Assembly: GCF_000832305.1 (NCBI RefSeq)
Contig: NZ_CP010537.1
Location: 2,108,001 to 2,172,000 of the forward strand
Reading direction: 5' to 3'
DNA from: Cupriavidus basilensis
Lineage (GTDB): Bacteria > Pseudomonadota > Gammaproteobacteria > Burkholderiales > Burkholderiaceae
Length of the DNA: 64,000 nucleotides
Both the position numbers and the translations under genes were made by a program. Of the stretch, positions 7,925-17,064 are shown in pieces (positions within the stretch are counted from its first letter, which is position 1; the number at the start of each line of letters is the position of its first letter). Below the pieces are notes generated by a model. The model made no database searches, was not told the DNA's origin, and worked only from the letters and a program-made list of their open reading frames with translations.

Positions 7925-8911
7925 TTATTCCGTGAGCTTCGTACTATAGGGAGCCGGCACCCAGCTGAAGCCGGCATGCTCGGTCCGCACATGACCCAAT
8001 CCGGGGAATGTCACATGGGCACTCCCCACCATGTAGCCCTGTCTCGCTGCATCGGCAAGGATGCGCTGACGCGTCGTAGCCGCAGCAGTGGGATCGACGT
8101 CGTACTCGATTGTGATGGTCGGGTCGCGGAATTGGGCCTCCGTGGCATGAATGATGTCCCCCCAGAGCAGCAGGCGCTGCCCCTGATTCTCTATGAGGTA
8201 GCCGTTCATGCCAGGCGTGTGGCCGTACAACGGGACAGAACGAACACCAGGGAAGAGTTGGGCCGCACCGTCGAAGGTGCGCAGCCTGCCGGCCCTCACA
8301 TAGGGGTCGACGGTCTGGTGAGACTGCTGGAAGGTCATGCGAGCCGCTGCTGGCGCCGTGGCCTCGGCCTCGGGACTTAGCCACAGGGCAGGATCGCGCT
8401 GGTCCACATGCACCGTAGCATTCGGAAACACTGGCCTCCCGCCGATACTGAGGCCGCCCGAGTGGTCGCCATGGATATGCGTCAACAGAATGTCATCGAT
8501 ATCACCGGGCTCGTAACCAGCAGCGCGAAGGTTCTCGACGAGGTGGCCTGTCAGCGGGCCGAACAGTTCGCCCGCGCCGGTATCGATCAGGATGCGGCGG
8601 TCGCCCGTATCGATCAAGAAGCAGTTGACAGATATTTCAACGGGCAGCGTTTGGTGGGCTGCCGCGAACGCGTCGCGCACGGCCTGTGGCTTGCTCATGA
8701 TCTTCGCGACGTCGCGCGGCGCCGTGCCATCCGACAGCACAGTGATGCGAAACGCCCCAAGCGTAAAGCGGTAGAAGCCTGGCGCCTGGCGTGCTACCCA
8801 TCCGTAGCTGGACGCCGTATCCGCCGTAAGCGGTGAACCGGCATTGGCCGGACTGGCGGCAAGGACGGGCATGGCGGCAGTGGCGAAAAGAAGGAAGCGG
8901 GGAAGGTTCAT
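7925..8911 (-). CDS. Secreted metallo-beta-lactamase-fold hydrolase
   Basis: A 328-residue protein with an N-terminal signal peptide (about 1-24, ending AANAG-like) predicted for the periplasm. The MBL zinc motif is THIHGDHSGG with His145, His147, Asp149 and His150. A later YGHTPGM gives the third zinc His and LLWGDIIH the bridging Asp. The overall form matches periplasmic lactonase-like or alkylsulfatase-like MBL proteins of Burkholderiales; the substrate is unknown. It is divergent from a LysR gene (164 bases between starts), which probably regulates it. Its 3' end abuts the mobile-element scar. Confidence 0.8.
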   Translation of the reverse strand: MNLPRFLLFATAAMPVLAASPANAGSPLTADTASSYGWVARQAPGFYRFTLGAFRITVLSDGTAPRDVAKIMSKPQAVRDAFAAAHQTLPVEISVNCFLIDTGDRRILIDTGAGELFGPLTGHLVENLRAAGYEPGDIDDILLTHIHGDHSGGLSIGGRPVFPNATVHVDQRDPALWLSPEAEATAPAAARMTFQQSHQTVDPYVRAGRLRTFDGAAQLFPGVRSVPLYGHTPGMNGYLIENQGQRLLLWGDIIHATEAQFRDPTITIEYDVDPTAAATTRQRILADAARQGYMVGSAHVTFPGLGHVRTEHAGFSWVPAPYSTKLTE

Positions 8912-9075
8912 GGTGTTTGTCGGCCCGTACCCTGGTGCCGAATTGTCTCTAGTCCAGTGATAATCCTAACGATATCCAGTGCATCTTGCCCTGATAAGCC
9001 CGCATTTTCGGTAATAATTGTGCCGCCTGTGGCATAATCAAAATCTAACCCCAGACTGCCCTGCGCTTGCCGACC

Positions 9076-9999
9076 ATGTCCCTCGATATGAATGACACCC
9101 TCGTCTTTCTCAGGGTTGTGGAAGCTGGGAGCTTCACCGCTGCGGCAACTGAACTTCGCCTACCCAAGACCACGGTCAGCCGCAAGCTGCGTGAACTTGA
9201 GCAGCGCCTCGGTGCGCAACTCCTGCACCGGACCACGCGCCGCCTAGGCCTCACGGAGGCCGGCGCGCTCTACTACGACGCCTGCCGTGCCATTCCCGGC
9301 ATGCTGGCAGGAGCCGATGCCGCCGTCGGCCAACTGCAAGGCACGCCACGCGGCACGTTGCGGATCACAGCGTCCTACTCGCTGGCGGTCAGCCTGCTGG
9401 GTCCGCTGCTGGCCGAATTTCGCTCCGGGCACCCGGAAGTGAACATCGACCTCGTACTCAGCCACCGCACGCTCGACCTCGTCAGCGAGGAAATCGACCT
9501 GGCTTTGCGTATGGGCGATCTGCCGGATTCATCCATGGCTGCACGGCGTCTCGCAACCTTCCCGAATCGCATCTACGCGAGCCCCGCCTACCTGTCGCAG
9601 CATGGAGTACCAACCCACCCCGACGCACTGCTCAAGCACGCCGCCCTATCCACGCGCGTGGCCAGGCGTGTCAGCGGTCATGCCTGGCCAATGCAACATG
9701 AAGTCGCCCCCGGGGAGCTTGTCGATTTCCCCATCCAGCCGGTCATCGAGGCCGACGACCCCGAAGCGCTGAAGGCGCCATTGTTCGACGGCGCTGGCCT
9801 GATGATGGCCACGGACCTGATCATGACGCGGCATGCCGAACAAGGCCTGGTGGTGCCGGTGCTCCCAGGCTGGCTCGGGCGTTGCCCAGACCTGCATGCC
9901 GTGTTTCCGCGCGGGCGGATACTGCCTCCAAAGCTACGCGCGTTCATCGACTTCCTGGTGGCACGGCTCGAGCAAGGTGCGACAGACGCCGGACGCTGA
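9076..9999 (+). CDS. LysR-family transcriptional regulator
   Basis: The ATG at 9076 (MSLDMNDTLVFLRVVE) is preferred to the TTG three codons upstream. The 307-residue product has the LysR winged helix in residues 1-60 (GSFTAAATELRLPKTTVSRK) and a substrate-binding domain to the end. The subgroup is the DsdC/CrgA-like one in which the DNA-binding domain is followed by HRTTRRLGLTEAGALYY. It is divergent from the secreted MBL hydrolase and so probably controls that gene and itself from the shared 164-base region. The effector is unknown. Confidence 0.85.
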   Translation: MSLDMNDTLVFLRVVEAGSFTAAATELRLPKTTVSRKLRELEQRLGAQLLHRTTRRLGLTEAGALYYDACRAIPGMLAGADAAVGQLQGTPRGTLRITASYSLAVSLLGPLLAEFRSGHPEVNIDLVLSHRTLDLVSEEIDLALRMGDLPDSSMAARRLATFPNRIYASPAYLSQHGVPTHPDALLKHAALSTRVARRVSGHAWPMQHEVAPGELVDFPIQPVIEADDPEALKAPLFDGAGLMMATDLIMTRHAEQGLVVPVLPGWLGRCPDLHAVFPRGRILPPKLRAFIDFLVARLEQGATDAGR

Positions 10000-10138
10000 G
10001 CGCAGCGGGAAAGAAATTTGATCAGGGGAGCCGCGCCGTCGGCGTCCGCCTCGCCAGCCTTTTTTTCTACATCATGCCTTTGTGGCATATTTGCCGTCGA
10101 TTGCCGACCGCCAAATCATCCAGAAGACGAGTGAAATT

Positions 10139-11071
10139 GTGGAACTCAGACACTTGCGCTATTTCATCGCCGTAGCTGAGCACGAGAGCATTCGGCTGGC
10201 TGCGGAACATATTCACGTCACGCAGCCCGCCATCTCCCGCCAGATCCACGACCTGGAGGAGGAACTCGGCTTTGCCTTGTTCGAGCGTACCCCGCGTGGC
10301 CTCAAGCTGACGTCGGCTGGCCAGGCCTATCTGCGAGATGCCCGCAAGGCGCTCGCCCAGCTCGACGTCGCAGCACGAGGCGCCGCGCGGATTTCGTCCG
10401 GCGTTCAGGGTTATCTACGCCTCGGCTTTGTCGAGAACAGTGGCTGGGACGGGATCGTGCCGCACATCTTCCGGCGTTTCCAAGCGGAAGTGCCGGACGT
10501 CCGCGTCGAGCTGGTACCGATGAACACACCGCAACAGCTCGACGAGATTCGGGCGAGCACGCTCGACGGTGGCTTCATCTACCAGTACGGGCCGCTCCCC
10601 GAGTCGATCAACACGTTACCGCTGACGACAAACGAGGTCGTCCTCGCCGCGCCGCGTGCATGGACGCTGCCCGAGCAGGGTGATGCTTCCGCACGCCTGC
10701 CGCTGCCAGGCGTGGCCTTGCGCCAGATAGCCGACTGGCCATTCGTCACGTTCCCGCGTGCGACGTACCCGCTCTACTACGACCAGTTGATCGGAGCCTG
10801 TCAGGCTTGCGGCGTCACACTCAATGTCGTTCAGGAAGTCTCGACGGAAGCCGCCATGCTTTCCCTGGTTTGCGCCGGCATTGGTGCCGCCATTGTTAAT
10901 TCTGCCAACTTGGGCCGTCCGCCTGCGCTCTGCCACTTTGCGTCGTTCACGGATCTTTCCATCCCGATGCCGCTCGTTTTTGCTTGCAAAATCGATACAC
11001 CTAATCCGGCACTTTTCCGCTTCATCCAGACGGTGGAAGCAATGGGGCGGCCCGGTTTGACAACCGGGTGA
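10139..11071 (+). CDS. LysR-family transcriptional regulator
   Basis: The GTG start at 10139 gives VELRHLRYFIAVAEH, the usual N-terminus of this LysR group, and 310 residues. An in-frame ATG at 10082 would add 19 atypical residues. The helix-turn-helix is SIRLAAEHIHVTQPAISRQ and the C-terminal domain binds the effector. It lies on the same strand and 130 bases upstream of the aspartoacylase-like / MFS / RidA group and is its likely activator. A hairpin that includes its stop codon follows, so it may be transcribed separately. Confidence 0.85.
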   Translation: MELRHLRYFIAVAEHESIRLAAEHIHVTQPAISRQIHDLEEELGFALFERTPRGLKLTSAGQAYLRDARKALAQLDVAARGAARISSGVQGYLRLGFVENSGWDGIVPHIFRRFQAEVPDVRVELVPMNTPQQLDEIRASTLDGGFIYQYGPLPESINTLPLTTNEVVLAAPRAWTLPEQGDASARLPLPGVALRQIADWPFVTFPRATYPLYYDQLIGACQACGVTLNVVQEVSTEAAMLSLVCAGIGAAIVNSANLGRPPALCHFASFTDLSIPMPLVFACKIDTPNPALFRFIQTVEAMGRPGLTTG

Positions 11072-11090
11072 TGCCCCAGAAGCATCACCC
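11066..11090 (+). terminator. Hairpin at the end of the LysR gene
   Basis: GGGTGATGC (11066-11074), loop CCCAGAA, GCATCACCC (11082-11090): a perfect 9-bp stem that includes the LysR stop codon. No clear T-run follows, so it may act as a weak or Rho-assisted terminator or as mRNA protection. Confidence 0.45.
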
Positions 11091-11201
11091 CCTCCCCAAA
11101 ACGGCATTTGTCGGCAACTGACTCGGCCCCCAATATTGCATGCACACGTGGCCGGTTCCATGGGAACTGACCACGCCCGATTTCCCCCACCGGAGACAGG
11201 C

Positions 11202-12236
11202 ATGCCAGCCCAATCGAATGACCATACCCTTTCCAGAAAAACACTGATCTCAACGGAGATCGACTATGAGAGCGAGGGGTTCCAGACCGGCGTGCTGCGT
11301 ATTCCCTATTCGCATGACCGCTCCGCCTACGGTCACATCCCGACGCCGATCGCTGTGCTCAAGCAGGGCGAGGGCCCGACGGTGCTGCTGACCGGCGGCA
11401 ACCACGGTGATGAGTACGAAGGCCCGGTAGCGCTGATGAAGCTGATCCAGCGCATGCCTTCGCTAAAGATTCAGGGCCGACTGATCGTCATCCCAGCGCT
11501 CAACTTTCCTGCGTTCCTGAATAGCTCGCGCACCTCGCCAATCGACCGCGGCAACCTGAACCGGTTGTTCCCCGGCGACCGCAACGGGTCGGTCACGGCG
11601 ATGATCGCGCATTATGTCGATACCGAACTCTTTCCCCGCGCTGACGTCGTGTTCGACCTTCACGCCGGGGGCGCGTCATTCAACCACATACCCACGGTGC
11701 TGGCCGCGCTGCCGTCCGACCCGGCTCGGCGTAGCGAATACCTGAAGCTGGTCAATGCGTTCGCCGCGCCCCACACCATGGTCATGGACCTGCTTGGAGA
11801 AGACCGCACCTACGGCGCCGCGGCCGAGCGCCATGGCACTTTGTTTCTGTGCGGGGAATTCGGTGGCTATGGCAGCTGCAATGTGGATGGCCTGTCCATC
11901 GTCGAAGATGGCCTGCGCCGCGTGCTGCATGCAACCGGACTGACGCGCGACGACAACCCGCCCCCACCGTGTCATGACACGCAGTTCATCGCCGTGGATG
12001 GCGCTAGCCACTATCTGTTTGCGCCTCGCCACGGCGTATTTGAACCGTGCTTCAAGCTGGGGCAGCAAGTGGCGGCAGGCGACCTGGCCGGTCGCCTCTT
12101 CGATCCGTACGCCCCTTGGGAACCGTCGCGCGAATTGCATTTCAATGGTGCGGGCATGGTGGTCTGCGCCCGCACCTTCGCAGGCGTCGAACCCGGCGAC
12201 TGTATCGCGCTGCTCGCCGCCCCCATCACCCTATAG
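11202..12236 (+). CDS. Succinylglutamate desuccinylase/aspartoacylase-family deacylase (DoeB-like)
   Basis: The start at ATG 11202 (MPAQSNDHTL) follows GGAGACAGG; 344 residues. It is a zinc carboxypeptidase-fold deacylase. GGNHGDEYEGP supplies His68 and Glu71 and FDLHAGG supplies His154, the three zinc ligands. The N-terminal arrangement (a beta-rich lead with TPIAVLKQGEGP) resembles N-alpha-acetyl-diaminobutyrate deacetylase DoeB and related cytosolic amide hydrolases. It is followed by an MFS transporter (82 bases) and a RidA protein, suggesting uptake and deacylation of an N-acyl amino compound. There is no ectoine hydrolase here, so ectoine as substrate is not supported. Confidence 0.75.
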   Translation: MPAQSNDHTLSRKTLISTEIDYESEGFQTGVLRIPYSHDRSAYGHIPTPIAVLKQGEGPTVLLTGGNHGDEYEGPVALMKLIQRMPSLKIQGRLIVIPALNFPAFLNSSRTSPIDRGNLNRLFPGDRNGSVTAMIAHYVDTELFPRADVVFDLHAGGASFNHIPTVLAALPSDPARRSEYLKLVNAFAAPHTMVMDLLGEDRTYGAAAERHGTLFLCGEFGGYGSCNVDGLSIVEDGLRRVLHATGLTRDDNPPPPCHDTQFIAVDGASHYLFAPRHGVFEPCFKLGQQVAAGDLAGRLFDPYAPWEPSRELHFNGAGMVVCARTFAGVEPGDCIALLAAPITL

Positions 12237-12318
12237 CCCGTTTTCAGCGGCAATACAAAGCCTGGCGCCCGTCCATAGCGCACGCCAGGCCGTCTTTTGC
12301 CGTGTCGAGGAGCCCTTC

Positions 12319-13707
12319 ATGCAGTCCACCCAAAAAGCCGCGCCAGCCCTGGACGCCGGCGCGCCCCGTACCGAAGAGCCGGTCATTGCGTCAGCCGGCA
12401 CGCCGTTCTCACATGGATACATCGTATTCATGTTCTTCATCTGCTTCGCCTTCTCCTATATCGACCGCCAGGTCGTCAGCATCCTGGTGCAGTCGCTCAA
12501 GACATCGCTGTTGCTTAGCGATACCCAGATCGGGCTTCTGCAGGGCGCGACGTTCACGCTTTGCTATGCCACCGCAGGCCTGTTTGTGGCCAGGCTGGTG
12601 GACCGCTCGAACCGCGTACGCCTAAGTGCCACCTGTGTCGCCATCTGGGCAGTGTCCACGGCCATGTGCGGCACCGCCAGCAGCTTCGGCGAACTTCTGG
12701 TCTGGCGCGCCGGTACAGCAATTGCCGAGGCAGCCCTCAGCCCTGCTGCTCTCTCCATCTTCAGCGACATGTTTCCGCCCCGCAAGGTCACACGGGCCAG
12801 CGGTGTTTTCATGCTGGGGCCCTACGTCGGCGGCGGTGTCGCACTGCTCGGCGGTGGCGTGCTGCTTGGCTGGATGGACCAACCCGCAGTGGCGGATTGG
12901 CTGACAGGTCATGGCCTGCTGCCGTGGCAAATGGTCTTCTTCGTGGTCGGATTGCCGGGCCTGGCCCTTGCAGCACTCGTTTTGGCGACCATTCGCGAAC
13001 CGGTGCGGCGCGGGCTGCAGACCGCCCAAGCTGCCACTGAAGCAGCGCCACCGATAAGCGAAGTCCTGCGCGAATTGTTCGTACGAAACCGGTTCTGCCT
13101 GCCCTACTTCTTCGGCTACGTTGCGCTTATTCTGCTGTTCTACTCCTACGCCGCCTGGTTCCCGACCCTGCTGATCCGCAGCTTTGGATTAACCGCGAGC
13201 GAAGTCGGCAAGATGACCGGTCCGGTCTACATGCTCGGAGGCATGGCCGGCGTCATCAGCGCCAGCCTATTTGTCGGTAAGGTAAATGACCGCGATGCGC
13301 TGAAGAAAGTGCTGCGTATCGCCTCCGTAGCTGCCACCTTGCTGGTCCCAATTGCATGCGCGGCCCCGCTGGCACCGGTGATGTGGATGTCGCTTGCACT
13401 GTACGGCCTGTGCGCCTACGCAACCAGCATCGTCATGGCACTGGCGCCCGTACCGCTGCAGATTGCCATCCCCAATCGCATGCGCGGTCGCTCCGTGGCA
13501 CTGCTGGTGTTTCTCACCAACGCTATTAGTGGCGGACTGGGCCCGTTCGCGGTCGGCTCCATCAACGAGTGGTTGGGCCATCCCAAGGCCGGACTGGCAA
13601 TCGCCCTGGCAATTGTGGGTACGTCGGCAGCGGCAGTCAGCGCCTTGCTGTACTTCATCGCTGTCAAGCGTGTCGGACAGGCCGCCACTGCCGGCAATAA
13701 CCAGTGA
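12319..13707 (+). CDS. MFS transporter
   Basis: The start at ATG 12319 (MQSTQKAAPALD) is chosen because the long upstream in-frame extension lies inside the deacylase gene. The 462-residue product has twelve predicted membrane spans, a first-helix motif FSYIDRQVVSILVQSLK and a cytoplasmic loop with ARLVDRSNRVR, the MFS signature after helix 2. It is similar in style to the MFS protein at 14502-15836 but not a close copy. Lying between the deacylase and RidA genes, it probably imports their substrate. Confidence 0.8.
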   Translation: MQSTQKAAPALDAGAPRTEEPVIASAGTPFSHGYIVFMFFICFAFSYIDRQVVSILVQSLKTSLLLSDTQIGLLQGATFTLCYATAGLFVARLVDRSNRVRLSATCVAIWAVSTAMCGTASSFGELLVWRAGTAIAEAALSPAALSIFSDMFPPRKVTRASGVFMLGPYVGGGVALLGGGVLLGWMDQPAVADWLTGHGLLPWQMVFFVVGLPGLALAALVLATIREPVRRGLQTAQAATEAAPPISEVLRELFVRNRFCLPYFFGYVALILLFYSYAAWFPTLLIRSFGLTASEVGKMTGPVYMLGGMAGVISASLFVGKVNDRDALKKVLRIASVAATLLVPIACAAPLAPVMWMSLALYGLCAYATSIVMALAPVPLQIAIPNRMRGRSVALLVFLTNAISGGLGPFAVGSINEWLGHPKAGLAIALAIVGTSAAAVSALLYFIAVKRVGQAATAGNNQ

Positions 13708-13723
13708 ACAGGAGCAATTTCCG

Positions 13724-14089
13724 ATGTCAGTTCAGAAGCCGTATTCCGACTGGGTGGAGCGCGCAGGATGGATCTACTTCTCGGGGAAAACCGGTGCGGG
13801 TGTGGACGGGGCGATCCCAGCAGACTTTACCGGCCAAGCCACTAACGCGATGTCCAACTCGTTCACCGCGCTACGCGATGCGGACTGCGATTGGCGCGAC
13901 GTCGTGAAGGTGACAGTCTTCCTTACCGATATGAAAGACTATCAAAGTTTCAATGCCATCTACCTCAAATTCTTCGGAAATGAATTCCCGGCTCGCTCCT
14001 GCGTTGCCGTCGCCGACCTGCCCCGGTCGGCGAAAATTGAGGTTGAAGTCGTAGCGTATCGCGCCACGGCAAGCATCGAACATAGCTGA
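13724..14089 (+). CDS. RidA (YjgF/UK114) family protein
   Basis: A 121-residue protein preceded by AGGAG (13709). The core DWRDVVKVTVFLTDMKDYQSF and FFGNEFPARSCVAVADLPRS match RidA, with the conserved Arg in FPARS. The C-terminal IEVEVVAYRA is also typical. RidA proteins hydrolyse reactive enamine/imine intermediates or related deaminated products. Its place after a deacylase and a transporter fits catabolism of an amino compound that passes through a PLP-enzyme product. It is the last gene of the group; a short inverted repeat (CCATAG-GAA-CTATGG) follows its stop. Confidence 0.8.
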   Translation: MSVQKPYSDWVERAGWIYFSGKTGAGVDGAIPADFTGQATNAMSNSFTALRDADCDWRDVVKVTVFLTDMKDYQSFNAIYLKFFGNEFPARSCVAVADLPRSAKIEVEVVAYRATASIEHS

Positions 14090-14144
14090 GTATTTCTCCA
14101 TAGGAACTATGGCAGGTATACCTATCCTTCCTGCACCACAAAGT

Positions 14145-14300
14145 TCATTGGAGATGCGCCTTAAGTTCTTTCACAAACCTTGAGGGGCGGCCCGCCGTGC
14201 GTATCAGGTGGACCTCCCACTTGAAAGGTTCGATGCATACGATCGAGCTCGAAGAGTTGCCGCGTAGCGCCAATGTCCCGGCGAGCGCGACATGGTCGAC
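14145..14300 (-). pseudogene. Possible C-terminal fragment of a LysR regulator
   Basis: On the minus strand, PFKWEVHLIRTAGRPSRFVK followed by ELKAHL and a stop resembles the last strand and helix of the LysR effector domain. Only about 50 codons are recognisable and the upstream part is out of frame. The surrounding 14090-14500 shows no other gene. The match is short and uncertain. Confidence 0.3.
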
Positions 14301-14501
14301 GGGAATGATCGCACACGGGCGCTGCGAGCGCGGGAAGCCTCCGCAATCACGGGCTTGCGCCGCGGCTCGGTGTAGATCCATCACAGCCTGTCGTTTCGGG
14401 AACGCGATCAGTTGCTGATTTCACAGCTGCGTTGGCAAAACGAGCGTGAGCCGCATCTCTCTTCGCTGGGTCTGTCGAAAGGGTGACGCGACCAAAACCC
14501 A

Positions 14502-15836
14502 TCAGGCGGATGCCGATGCGAGCGGTACTTCGTTATAAGTCTGCAGGCGGTTGTCAGCCCGATGCAGATCCGATTCATAATGGCGCGCCGCCAACAGGAA
14601 ACATGCGGCAGCGACCAAGCCGAAGGCAGGCATCACCGCAAGGGCCGTCTGCAGGCCAAGGGCGTCTGAAATCGCCCCCCCGACGAATGGCCCAACCGCA
14701 AGGCCAAACATGTTCTGAAAGAGCGAAAGTAGTGCGGCGCCGGTGGAACGCACGCCCGGGTGAACGACGTCGAGCACAATACCCGCCGCCGGCCCTACCG
14801 TACACGTCATCAGGAAGCCGCCGAACGCGATCAGCAGAAACTGCTGGCTGGCCGGCATCGTAACGGTAAAGGCCGCAACAAAAACCAGCAGGGTCGCCAC
14901 GCACAGGACAGCCACGGCGAGAGGCTTGTTGCGTGGCCGGCGAGCAGCCGCCCTGTCCACCACGAGACCCCATGCGAAGGCCCCCAGCGCGCCGCACAAC
15001 ACGATCAGCGCTGCCTGCTTGGCGGCGACGTCCGGGGCTGCGCCGTGGAACCGGTTGAAGTAGCTGGGGAGCCAGGCCCAGACAGTGGATACCACGATGA
15101 GCTGAAACGCTGCGCCCACGCAGGTCCACCAAACCGTACGCGAGTCAGACAACGCGCTTGCGACGTGCTTGATGAAGTTCCATGGTGACGCCTTCGCCTT
15201 GTTCAGCCGGGATGTCAGCTCCACGGTCTTGTAGTCAGGCACGAGCAGGTAGAGCAGCGCGACTGCCAGTCCCGGGAAGCCCACCACGCCGAACGCTGCC
15301 TGCCAGCCCCAGCGCTGAGCGATCACACCGCCCAGCATGACGCCGAGGACAGCACCCATGGAGCCGGCGGCAAAGAACGCTCCTAGCAACATGGAGCGCA
15401 TGCGCTTGGGGAACAAGCTTGCAATCAGTGCCGCACCGACGGAACCATAGCCACTTTCGCCAACGCCGACCATGGCGCGTGCGGCAAATAACTGACTGTA
15501 GTTGCGAGTAAACATGCATGAGATAGTCGCTACGCTCCATACCGTTGCCATCACGGCGACACTCTTGACCCGGCTCATCCGATCGGCCAGAAGCGCGACG
15601 GGCAGGCCGCCCAGGGCGACAACGATGGAGATGACCGACACCAGTGCGCCAAGCTGCTTGTCCGACAAGCTCCACGCCTCTTTCAAGTGGGGAAACAACG
15701 AGACAATGACCTGCCGGTCGATGTAGTCGAACAGCATCAGCGCAAAGGTCATGGCAAAGGCAAACCAGGCTCGGGGCCGGCTGACCAGATAATCGTCGCG
15801 ATCATCGGGTCCAGAATGCGGGGTGTGCGGGTTCAT
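14502..15836 (-). CDS. MFS transporter (aromatic acid/ACS-type)
   Basis: The start at ATG 15836 (MNPHTPHSGPDD) has GGAGA six bases upstream, better than the other in-frame ATG codons. The 444-residue product has twelve predicted spans, FDYIDRQVIVSLFPHLKEAW in helix 1 and ADRMSRVKSVAVM in the helix 2-3 loop. Its last about 150 codons are duplicated at 6887-7362. It is transcribed after the quinone oxidoreductase gene but has its own promoter region with an inverted repeat shared with the tauD operon, so the transporter probably serves that pathway. Confidence 0.85.
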   Translation of the reverse strand: MNPHTPHSGPDDRDDYLVSRPRAWFAFAMTFALMLFDYIDRQVIVSLFPHLKEAWSLSDKQLGALVSVISIVVALGGLPVALLADRMSRVKSVAVMATVWSVATISCMFTRNYSQLFAARAMVGVGESGYGSVGAALIASLFPKRMRSMLLGAFFAAGSMGAVLGVMLGGVIAQRWGWQAAFGVVGFPGLAVALLYLLVPDYKTVELTSRLNKAKASPWNFIKHVASALSDSRTVWWTCVGAAFQLIVVSTVWAWLPSYFNRFHGAAPDVAAKQAALIVLCGALGAFAWGLVVDRAAARRPRNKPLAVAVLCVATLLVFVAAFTVTMPASQQFLLIAFGGFLMTCTVGPAAGIVLDVVHPGVRSTGAALLSLFQNMFGLAVGPFVGGAISDALGLQTALAVMPAFGLVAAACFLLAARHYESDLHRADNRLQTYNEVPLASASA

Positions 15837-15856
15837 GCGTGTCTCCATAGTGGGTT

Positions 15857-15875
15857 GGCTCTTGCATTGAGAGCC
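15857..15875 (-). promoter_or_regulatory. Inverted repeat GGCTCT-N7-AGAGCC before the MFS gene
   Basis: A perfect 6-bp inverted repeat 21 bases upstream of the MFS start. The repeat and the next about 30 bases (to about 15905) match 19147-19195 with few changes. That second copy lies upstream of the tauD operon. A shared operator/promoter for the divergent AraC regulator at 19379 is the simplest reading. Confidence 0.5.
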
Positions 15876-16019
15876 ACCTCTGATGCTTGCACAGTCTGCT
15901 ACGTGCCACTGACATTGCCGGCAGTCTTCCGGCATGGGGCGCTCAAGGTCAGGCTGACACGCGCAGCAATGCGCCCTTGATGCGTGCCGCGCGTGCCTCG
16001 GCAACGCGACAATGCCCTG

Positions 16020-16991
16020 TCAGGGCACCAGGACGGTGGCGCCTACTGTCTTGCGCGACTCGAGCGCCCGATGCGCGTCGGCGGCATCGGCCAGGGCAAA
16101 GGTCTGCTGGGGTTCGCTCGCGATGCGGCCGGCCAGCACGTGGCCGAACAATTCCTTGGCCATGTCCAGCATGTGCGCGCGCGGCTGGATATAGTGCATC
16201 ATGGCGGGCCGCGTGAACCAGATCGAACCCTTCACGGCCAGCATCTGGGAATCGACGATCACCGCTCCCGACGAGGTGCCGTTGCTGATCAGCGAACCGC
16301 GCGGCTGCAGGCAGTCCAGGGAGGCTTCCAGCGTGTCCTTGCCCACCGAGTCATAGACCACCGGAACCCCCTTGCCATCGGTGATCTCCTTGACGCGCTG
16401 CACGATGTTCTCGCGCGAGGTCACGATGGTGTGCGCACAGCCGTTGGCCTTGGCGATCGCGGCCTTCTCGTCGGTACTCACGGTTCCGATCATGGTGACG
16501 CCCATCGCCCGCGCCCACTGGCAGGCGATCAGCCCCACGCCACCCGCAGCCGCGTGGTAGAGGATGGTCTCGCCACCCTGGAGCGGATAGACCTGACGGA
16601 ACAGGTATTGCGCCGTCATGCCCTTCATCATCAGCGTGGCGGCGGTGCGATCGGAAATGCCATCGGGCAGCGGGATCAGCACCGCGGCCGGCATCACGCG
16701 CGCCTGTGCGTAAGCGCCCTGCGGCCCGATCAGGTAGCCGACGCGGTCACCCACACGGATGTCCGTCACACCGGAACCCACAGCCTCGACCACACCGACC
16801 GCGTCGGAGCCCAGCCCGTTGGGCAGCGCCAGCGGGTAGCGGCCGGTGCGGAAATAGATATCGATGAAATTCAGCGCGATGTACGTGTGGCGCACGCGAG
16901 CCTCGCCGGGGCCGGGCTCGCCTACCTCGACGTCTTCGAACTTCAGCACTTCCGGGCCGCCGGTTTCGTAGAAGCGAATGGCTTTTGACAT
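16020..16991 (-). CDS. NADPH:quinone oxidoreductase (zinc-less MDR family)
   Basis: The start at ATG 16991 (MSKAIRFYETGGPEVL) follows AGGAAG; 323 residues. It has the GroES-like N-terminal domain with ALNFIDIYFRTGRYP and LGSDAVGVVEAVG, and a Rossmann domain with HAAAGGVGLIACQWARAMG, the NADPH-binding AAAGGVG of QOR enzymes. No catalytic zinc ligands are seen. It is third in the minus-strand order tauD - DUF849 - QOR, 73 bases after the DUF849 gene. It may reduce an enone or quinone formed in the pathway. Confidence 0.85.
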   Translation of the reverse strand: MSKAIRFYETGGPEVLKFEDVEVGEPGPGEARVRHTYIALNFIDIYFRTGRYPLALPNGLGSDAVGVVEAVGSGVTDIRVGDRVGYLIGPQGAYAQARVMPAAVLIPLPDGISDRTAATLMMKGMTAQYLFRQVYPLQGGETILYHAAAGGVGLIACQWARAMGVTMIGTVSTDEKAAIAKANGCAHTIVTSRENIVQRVKEITDGKGVPVVYDSVGKDTLEASLDCLQPRGSLISNGTSSGAVIVDSQMLAVKGSIWFTRPAMMHYIQPRAHMLDMAKELFGHVLAGRIASEPQQTFALADAADAHRALESRKTVGATVLVP

Positions 16992-17064
16992 GATTGTCTT
17001 CCTGTGTATGTTCTGTGGGGCTTTGCGCCATCGGCTCAGTGGGTCACCGACAGCGCTGCGGCGC

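Noticed and set aside
11202..14089. Ectoine degradation (doeAB) operon
   Set aside because: Only the DoeB-like deacylase is present; ectoine hydrolase DoeA and the transaminase/dehydrogenase genes are absent.
14098..14113. CCATAG-GAA-CTATGG as a terminator after ridA
   Set aside because: The stem is only six base pairs, is AT-containing and is not followed by a T-run; too weak to call.
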